Source: Truepera sp.
Lineage (GTDB): Bacteria; Deinococcota; Deinococci; Deinococcales; Trueperaceae
Direction: 5' to 3'
NCBI GenBank assembly: GCA_018333895.1
Contig: JAGXSJ010000137.1
Coordinates: 26,242-90,241 of the forward strand
DNA length: 64,000 nucleotides
Of the stretch, positions 58,568-64,000 are shown piece after piece; within the stretch, counting starts at the first letter, position 1; the number at the start of each line of letters is the position of its first letter. Both the position numbers and the translations under genes were made by a program. The notes under the pieces are model-generated. The model was given only the letters and a program-made list of their open reading frames with translations. It searched no databases and had not been told where the DNA came from.

Positions 58568-59653
58568 TCAGACCGCCTGAAACAGTCCGCTCTCAACCGT
58601 CAGGCCCGGTCCGAAAGCCATAGCGCAGACCCGCTCGCCCGCCTGAGCCTGCTGCACGACCTCACGCAGTACAAACAGGATCGTAGCGCTCGACATGTTG
58701 CCGTAGCGGCGCAACACCTCCCGCGACGGCGCCAACTGCTCCGCGCTGAGCCTCAGCCCTTGTTGCGCTTTATCCAGAATTGCACGTCCCCCGGGGTGTA
58801 CAGCCCAGTGTTGTACCTCCTCCCGCGCCACCCCGGCCCCTTCTAGCAGTGGGGTCACGGCCTGTTCGAGGTGCGCCTCCAGAATATCGGGCACGTAGCT
58901 AGAGAGCACCATCTCAAAGCCCTGATCGCCGATGGTCCAGGTCATGGCGGCTGCTCCTACGGGCGTCAGGGCGCTGTGCCAGCGGGTAACTTTAAGCGCC
59001 GGACCCTCCGGCTCACGAGCGCTAACGACAGCCGCCGCCGCGCCATCCGCGAAGACCGAGGCCGCTACCAAGGCGTCTGGGACCTCGCTCAATTGCAGAT
59101 GCAGGCTGCACAGCTCCAGACACACCACTAGCACTACCGCCGCCGGATCGGCCCGGCAGAAGGCAGCGGCCATCCTCAGCGCCGGAAGGGCCGCGTAGCA
59201 GCCCATGTAGCCCAGGTGATAACGTTCCACGCCTGGCCGCAACGCTAATTGTTTGATGATGTCGTAGTCCGGCCCCGGAGCATAGAAGCCAGTGCAGGAG
59301 ACCGTCACCAGATGGGTAATCTCAGCCGGGGAGAAGCTCGAGCCCACTAGCGCCTTCTTTGCCAGTGCCGGGTAGATTAGCCTGGCATGCTCGGTATAGA
59401 GGTCGTTGCGCGCCTTGGTACCCGGCGAGCGGAGCCCTTGCCGCGGCTCGAAAAACAGCCCACCGGGATGGCCTTCCTGAAAGTCGGGGATGACGCTATA
59501 GCGCGTGTCGATCGCCGAGTGGCGATAGATCTGCTGAATTACCCGCTGGGTAAAGCGCTGCTCGCTAAGCCGACTCATCACCTCACGGGCTCTGGCCTGG
59601 CTGTAGGCGGTCTCGGGCAGCAGCGTCTCTAGATGATGAACGTAGACGGCCAT
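58568..59653 (-). CDS. Type III polyketide synthase
   Basis: THLVTVSCTGFYAPGPDYDIIKQL (catalytic Cys), GCYAALPALRMA, WAVHPGGRAILD (His), YGNMSSATILFVL (Asn). Confidence 0.93.
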   Translation of the reverse strand: MAVYVHHLETLLPETAYSQARAREVMSRLSEQRFTQRVIQQIYRHSAIDTRYSVIPDFQEGHPGGLFFEPRQGLRSPGTKARNDLYTEHARLIYPALAKKALVGSSFSPAEITHLVTVSCTGFYAPGPDYDIIKQLALRPGVERYHLGYMGCYAALPALRMAAAFCRADPAAVVLVVCLELCSLHLQLSEVPDALVAASVFADGAAAAVVSAREPEGPALKVTRWHSALTPVGAAAMTWTIGDQGFEMVLSSYVPDILEAHLEQAVTPLLEGAGVAREEVQHWAVHPGGRAILDKAQQGLRLSAEQLAPSREVLRRYGNMSSATILFVLREVVQQAQAGERVCAMAFGPGLTVESGLFQAV

Positions 59654-59780
59654 GATTAAGCCTACGACGATGGTAGCTAATGAACACTGGGCGGGAACAC
59701 CAAGCTGTAATTCGCAGCACGGCGCCTCATCTACACCCCCGTCTAGTGCAACAGACGGTTGCCGCTGAAGAGCGCTAAGG

Positions 59781-60155
59781 CTATGCCGGTTTTACGGGCT
59801 GTCCGGCACCCTTCCTTAAGGCCCGGATGCCAAGGAACGCGCTCAACCCTAGCGCGACCACAGTCAGTGACGAGAGCAGTTTGAGCCCAACGACATAGAC
59901 CAAACCGAGCGCACCGATAGCCATTAAGACTATACCAATGATGGGTTTGCCCTTGATTTTGCCTGCTACCATGCCGGTGCCGATCCAAGCTGCCGCAGTC
60001 AAGCCGGCTGTCATCAGTCCGGCCATCAGGAGCTTAGCCACTGATACTGCTCCCCATCCGCCAGCCTCAGCGATCTCGCCCATGGCGTATAAAATGAGGC
60101 CGCTGAGGACCCCGAACCCGCCGATAATTCCCAAAACCAGCGAATACATCTTCAT
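59781..60155 (-). CDS. Small multi-pass membrane protein
   Basis: Four predicted hydrophobic segments; no recognised family. Confidence 0.65.
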   Translation of the reverse strand: MKMYSLVLGIIGGFGVLSGLILYAMGEIAEAGGWGAVSVAKLLMAGLMTAGLTAAAWIGTGMVAGKIKGKPIIGIVLMAIGALGLVYVVGLKLLSSLTVVALGLSAFLGIRALRKGAGQPVKPA

Positions 60156-60387
60156 TTTGTTCCTTCCTTTCTGGGTTACCCGCAGCCGGACTGAAAGTTC
60201 CGGCGCACTACGGGGGGTGGCTGACTAGACAGCGCTCGAGCGCCCGGCCAAGGCGCAGTGGGTCAGCGTTAGCGCAGGATCTATCTCGGCGTTTAGTCAT
60301 ATTAAAAAGATAATGTAGTCTTAACTAAAAGTCAAGTCGGGGTCTGGAAGGGGCTTGACCGTGCCATGCGCAAATGTTACACTCAGC

Positions 60388-60476
60388 ATTATCACCAGGG
60401 GTGCCTTCTGGCTGAGAGGGCTTAGGCCCAACCCTCGCGAACCTGATCCGGATAATGCTGGCGTAGGGAGCGTGAT
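60388..60476 (+). promoter_or_regulatory. TPP riboswitch (THI element)
   Basis: GGGGTGCC...CTGAGAGGG...ACCCTCGCGAACCTGATCCGGATAATGCTGGCGTAGGGA upstream of thiD. Confidence 0.96.
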
Positions 60477-60528
60477 TGCAAAAGGCAGTTAGTTCGGGCC
60501 TCCTGCGGTGAGAAGGGAGGTTCTTGTT

Positions 60529-61329
60529 TTGGATAGAACACGGGCAGCGCCAGCGGTGGCCCTTAGTATCGCCGGTTCGGACTCGGGCGGCGGCGCGGGT
60601 ATCCAGGCCGACCTTAAGACCTTTGCCGCGCATAGGGTTTTCGGCACCAGCGCGGTCACCCTGATCACCGCGCAAAACACCCGGCGGGTCAGCCACGTTC
60701 ATGTGCTCGAGCCCGCCCTGGTGGTGGCCCAGCTAAAGCGGGTGCTAGAGGATTTCCCCGTGAAAGCCGCCAAGACGGGGGCACTGGGCACCGCCGCAGT
60801 GATCAGCGCCCTGGCCCCAGCCCTCCAAGGGGCGGGGTTGCCGCTGGTAATTGACCCGGTCATGATCGCCAAGAGCGGCGACCTGCTTTTGGAGTTGGAG
60901 GCGATCACAGTCTTGCGAGAGGAACTCCTGCCGCTGGCGGCACTCGTCACGCCCAACGTGCGCGAGGCCGAACAGCTCTTTGGGCTTGAACCGGGCCAGA
61001 TCAGAACCTCAGACGACCTGCAGCGCCTTGCCGAGAGCTCTTTTGCGATTCCCGTGCTACTCAAGGGCGGACACCTCGAGGGCTCAGAGGTCACCGACTA
61101 CCTGGTGGTGGACGGACAGGTGGAAGCCTTCCGCGATAAACGCATCCAGACCCGTCACCTGCACGGCACCGGCTGCACCCTCTCGGCGGCCATCACAGCC
61201 CGGCTGGCTTTGGGAGAGCCACTGCCCACAGCTGTCAGAGGAGCCCGCCGCTACCTGCAGGCAGCGATTGAGCAGGCGCCAGGGCTGGGGCAGGGACATG
61301 GCCCACTGGAGTTCTTCCCAGGTACCTAA
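60529..61329 (+). CDS. thiD: Hydroxymethylpyrimidine/phosphomethylpyrimidine kinase
   Basis: [43 protein letters not shown] start with GGGAGG SD. Confidence 0.95.
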   Translation: MDRTRAAPAVALSIAGSDSGGGAGIQADLKTFAAHRVFGTSAVTLITAQNTRRVSHVHVLEPALVVAQLKRVLEDFPVKAAKTGALGTAAVISALAPALQGAGLPLVIDPVMIAKSGDLLLELEAITVLREELLPLAALVTPNVREAEQLFGLEPGQIRTSDDLQRLAESSFAIPVLLKGGHLEGSEVTDYLVVDGQVEAFRDKRIQTRHLHGTGCTLSAAITARLALGEPLPTAVRGARRYLQAAIEQAPGLGQGHGPLEFFPGT

Positions 61330-61331
61330 AC

Positions 61332-61982
61332 ATGTTAAAGCGACCGGTAGACTACTCGCTTTATGTCATTACCGACCGGCGCACGGCCGGGGAGCGGCCC
61401 ATCCCCCTGGTTGTTGAAGCCGCCATCAGGGGTGGCGCCAGCGTGGTTCAGCTGCGCGAAAAGGGGGCCACAACCCGCGAGATGCTGGCGCTCGGTCGCG
61501 CGCTGCTTAAACTCACGCGCCAGGCCGGCCTCCCCCTGCTGGTCAACGACCGGATAGATGTGGCGCTGGCGCTTGACGCCGAGGGTGTCCACGTCGGCCA
61601 CGACGATATGCCTGCCGGGCTAGCTAGAGGGCTGATCGGGCCTGATCGGATCCTGGGGGTCTCGGCCGAGACCGTGGAGCAAGCCCAAGAGGCTGAGGCG
61701 GCAGGCGCCGACTACCTGGGTGTGGGCGATATCTTCGGCACGCCTTCCAAGCCCGACGCTGGCCCGCCCATCGGACTGGCCCGCTTTGCTGAGATCATTC
61801 GTAGCGTCTCGATCCCGGTGGTGGGCATTGGCGGGATCACGCTGGAGAACGCCGCTGCGGTAATCGGGGCGGGCGCTGTCGGGGTGGCGGTCATCTCGGC
61901 GGTCGTCGGCGCCGCCGATCCCGAAGCGGCGGCGCGGCGGCTACGCCAGATCGTAGAGGAAAGGGAAGGAGCTTATGGATAA
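61332..61982 (+). CDS. thiE: Thiamine-phosphate synthase
   Basis: VVQLREKGATTREML, LLVNDRIDVALALDAEGVHVGHDD, GADYLGVGDIFGTPSKPDA. Confidence 0.96.
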   Translation: MLKRPVDYSLYVITDRRTAGERPIPLVVEAAIRGGASVVQLREKGATTREMLALGRALLKLTRQAGLPLLVNDRIDVALALDAEGVHVGHDDMPAGLARGLIGPDRILGVSAETVEQAQEAEAAGADYLGVGDIFGTPSKPDAGPPIGLARFAEIIRSVSIPVVGIGGITLENAAAVIGAGAVGVAVISAVVGAADPEAAARRLRQIVEEREGAYG

Positions 61983-62790
61983 CTTCGGTGAACGCGCGGC
62001 TGTGGCTTTCGAGCGGCTGCGCCAGCAAAAGCCCTTACTGCACCACATCACCAATCTGGTGGTGATGAATGACACCGCCAACCTAACCTTACATTTGGGC
62101 GCTCTGCCGGTGATGGCCCATGCGCTTGAGGAGGTCGAGGAGATGGTCCGATTAGCCGGTGCCCTGGTCCTCAACCCCGGCACCCTGGACCCCAACTGGA
62201 TCGCGTCTATGCTGCTGGCTGGCCAGGCTGCTCAAGCGCGCAACATTCCTATAGTCCTAGACCCGGTCGGCGCTGGCGCTACCAGGCTGCGCACCGAGAC
62301 CAACCGGCAGCTCTTGCAGGAACTAAAGATCGCTATCGTGCGCGGCAATGCCGGTGAGATCGGCGCGCTTGCTGGTGCCGGTGGCGAGGTAAAAGGTGTC
62401 GAGAGCGTGGGCGGCCCCGAGGATGTGGCGGGTGTGGCGCGGCAAGCGGCGCGGGCCTGGGGAAGCGTAGTGGCCGTCACCGGCCAACGCGATATCGTCT
62501 CAGACGGCCAGCGGCTGCTGGTGGTGGACAACGGGCACAGCTGGCTAACGAGCCTTACCGGCACCGGCTGCATGGCCACCACCACTGTGGCCGCGTTTGC
62601 CGCGGTGGAGCAAGACGCGCTTCTCGCAGCAGCCGGCGCTTTGGCCACCTTCGGCCTGGCCGCCGAGCTGGCAGCCGTTCATGCGGCAGGCCCGGCAAGC
62701 TTTAAGGCTGTGCTGTTCGACCAGCTCTACCACCTGACGCCGGCACAGGTTAAAGCTGGGGCGCGCATCAGCCGGCTCGAGCGGAGCTGA
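61975..62790 (+). CDS. thiM: Hydroxyethylthiazole kinase
   Basis: PLLHHITNLVVMNDTANLTLHLGALPVMA; VRGNAGEIGALAG; LTGTGCMATTTVAAF. Confidence 0.96.
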   Translation: MDNFGERAAVAFERLRQQKPLLHHITNLVVMNDTANLTLHLGALPVMAHALEEVEEMVRLAGALVLNPGTLDPNWIASMLLAGQAAQARNIPIVLDPVGAGATRLRTETNRQLLQELKIAIVRGNAGEIGALAGAGGEVKGVESVGGPEDVAGVARQAARAWGSVVAVTGQRDIVSDGQRLLVVDNGHSWLTSLTGTGCMATTTVAAFAAVEQDALLAAAGALATFGLAAELAAVHAAGPASFKAVLFDQLYHLTPAQVKAGARISRLERS

Positions 62791-62791
62791 G

Positions 62792-63802
62792 GTGCGCGTA
62801 AGCGATATTGGCGAGTTTGCGCTCATCGACCGGCTGGCTAAGATCGTAAGCAGCGAGCATCCGAGCGTCCTGGTCGGCATCGGTGATGATACCGCAGTGC
62901 TGGAGGGCGGCGGCGAGATGCTGCTGCTGGCCACGGTGGATGCCCAGGTCGAGACGGTGCACTTTCTCCGCGAGGCCATCACCCCGCAGCAGCTAGGTCG
63001 GCGTGCCCTGGCCGTGAATCTTAGCGATATTGCGGCGATGGGCGGGCGTGGATCGGTGGCGCTGGTTTCGCTGGTCTTGCCCCGCGAGACGGAGGTGGCC
63101 TGGCTAGAGCACCTCTACCAGGGCCTGCGCGAGGAGGCCGAGCGCTGGGGCGTGGTGGTGGTCGGCGGCAACATGGCCAGGGCCCCGGAGCATGCCGTTA
63201 TCGACGTGTGCGTCCTTGGCTGGATAAGCCGCGACGAACTGCTCCTCCGTGCGGGGGCGCGCCCAGGAGACCTGGTCCTGGTCACCGGCACGCTGGGCGA
63301 AGCGGCGGCAGGCCTGCGCCTGCTGCAGCGCGCCGACCAGGCGCCTGCGAGCACGGTGCTGCTGGCGCGCCTCCTAACGCCGACGCCCCGACTGCCTGAA
63401 GCCGCTGTGATCGCCAAAAGCAAGCGGGCGACAGCGATGATCGACCTAAGCGACGGCCTCTCGAGCGACCTCCTGCATATCTGCCAGGAGAGTCGGGTGG
63501 GCGTTCGCCTCTGGGCCGAGCGGCTGCCGGTCACTGCCGCTGTGCAAGAGGTGGCTCACCAGTGCGGTGAAACAGCCCTGGACCTGGCGCTGGGGGGCGG
63601 TGAAGATTTCGAACTTTGCTTTACAGCGCCCGCCGATACTGCCGAGACGCTCGCCCGGACCGTATACGACGAAACGGGCACACCGGTGACGATCATCGGC
63701 GAGGTCTTGCCGCAAGCAGCAGGGCACACCCTGGTGCTGCCGGGTGGCGAGGAGACCGTGCTTAAGGCCAAAGGTTGGGAGCATTTCAAGAGAAACCTGT
63801 AG
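62792..63802 (+). CDS. thiL: Thiamine-monophosphate kinase
   Basis: GIGDDTAVLEG, NLSDIAAMGGRGSVALVSLVLP, MIDLSDGLSSDLLHI, GGGEDFELCFTAP. Confidence 0.95.
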   Translation: MRVSDIGEFALIDRLAKIVSSEHPSVLVGIGDDTAVLEGGGEMLLLATVDAQVETVHFLREAITPQQLGRRALAVNLSDIAAMGGRGSVALVSLVLPRETEVAWLEHLYQGLREEAERWGVVVVGGNMARAPEHAVIDVCVLGWISRDELLLRAGARPGDLVLVTGTLGEAAAGLRLLQRADQAPASTVLLARLLTPTPRLPEAAVIAKSKRATAMIDLSDGLSSDLLHICQESRVGVRLWAERLPVTAAVQEVAHQCGETALDLALGGGEDFELCFTAPADTAETLARTVYDETGTPVTIIGEVLPQAAGHTLVLPGGEETVLKAKGWEHFKRNL

Positions 63803-63884
63803 GAGTTGCCCATGTACTATCGTTCACGCCAGGTATGACAAGGTCATCAGTCTCTCAGCTCTTTTCTTTTAAGCTGACAGACTG

Positions 63885-64000
63885 ACAGCGGTTTTCACAA
63901 ATACTGAGTCGCCTTAGCGCAGGTATCATCTCTGCAAAGGCGCCCTGGAGAACGATTCGCAGTCCTGCGAGCACCCGCAGGATCAAACCAGATGATACCT
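63885..64000 (+). repeat. TIR-bearing interspersed repeat (MITE-like), copy 3, cut by window end
   Basis: 113/116 nt identical to 7788-7903 with no gaps. Confidence 0.9.
63963..63982 (-). repeat. Small palindrome TCCTGCG-AGCACC-CGCAGGA nested in TIR copy 3
   Basis: Same family core as the other copies. Confidence 0.88.

Noticed and set aside
63838-63885. CAGTCTCTCAGCT-cttttctttt-AAGCTGACAGACTG hairpin after thiL
   Set aside because: Plausible as a terminator stem but lacks a trailing T-run; left unassigned.

Overview
64 kb window of high-GC bacterial DNA. The gene content (rpsO-pnp-rnj, murJ/mreD/mrdA/minC block, LpxB-related protein, aceEF, thi operon) suggests a Deinococcota/Truepera-like genome, but that assignment is inference only. 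Most of the window is densely coded metabolic or housekeeping DNA: a sugar ABC transporter plus tagatose-type amino-sugar catabolic cluster, PNPase/RNase J, a large GH13-like protein, a BtuFCD operon behind a cobalamin riboswitch, a two-component system next to Asp-tailed secreted proteins, cell-envelope genes, two TRAP-transporter loci, pyruvate dehydrogenase E1/E2, a type III PKS-methyltransferase-monooxygenase trio, and a TPP-riboswitch thiDEML operon. No tRNA, rRNA or CRISPR was seen. The most unusual signal is a family of small palindromes (core TCCTGC-R-AGYAYC-Y-GCAGGA, either strand). Nine copies were found. Six lie inside coding sequence (pnp C-terminus, three in one GH13 gene, a dockerin protein, a small ORF), all in sense orientation and the same reading frame (xAT CCT GCG..., typically peptide GDPADTRRT). 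Two others are nested in a larger ~120-bp terminal-inverted-repeat element and differ by a compensatory base-pair change. Other items of interest are a three-gene secreted operon with cohesin-like and dockerin-like modules plus a metzincin-like domain lacking zinc ligands, a paralogous pair of secreted poly-Asp proteins, and relics of VapC and HEPN toxins.
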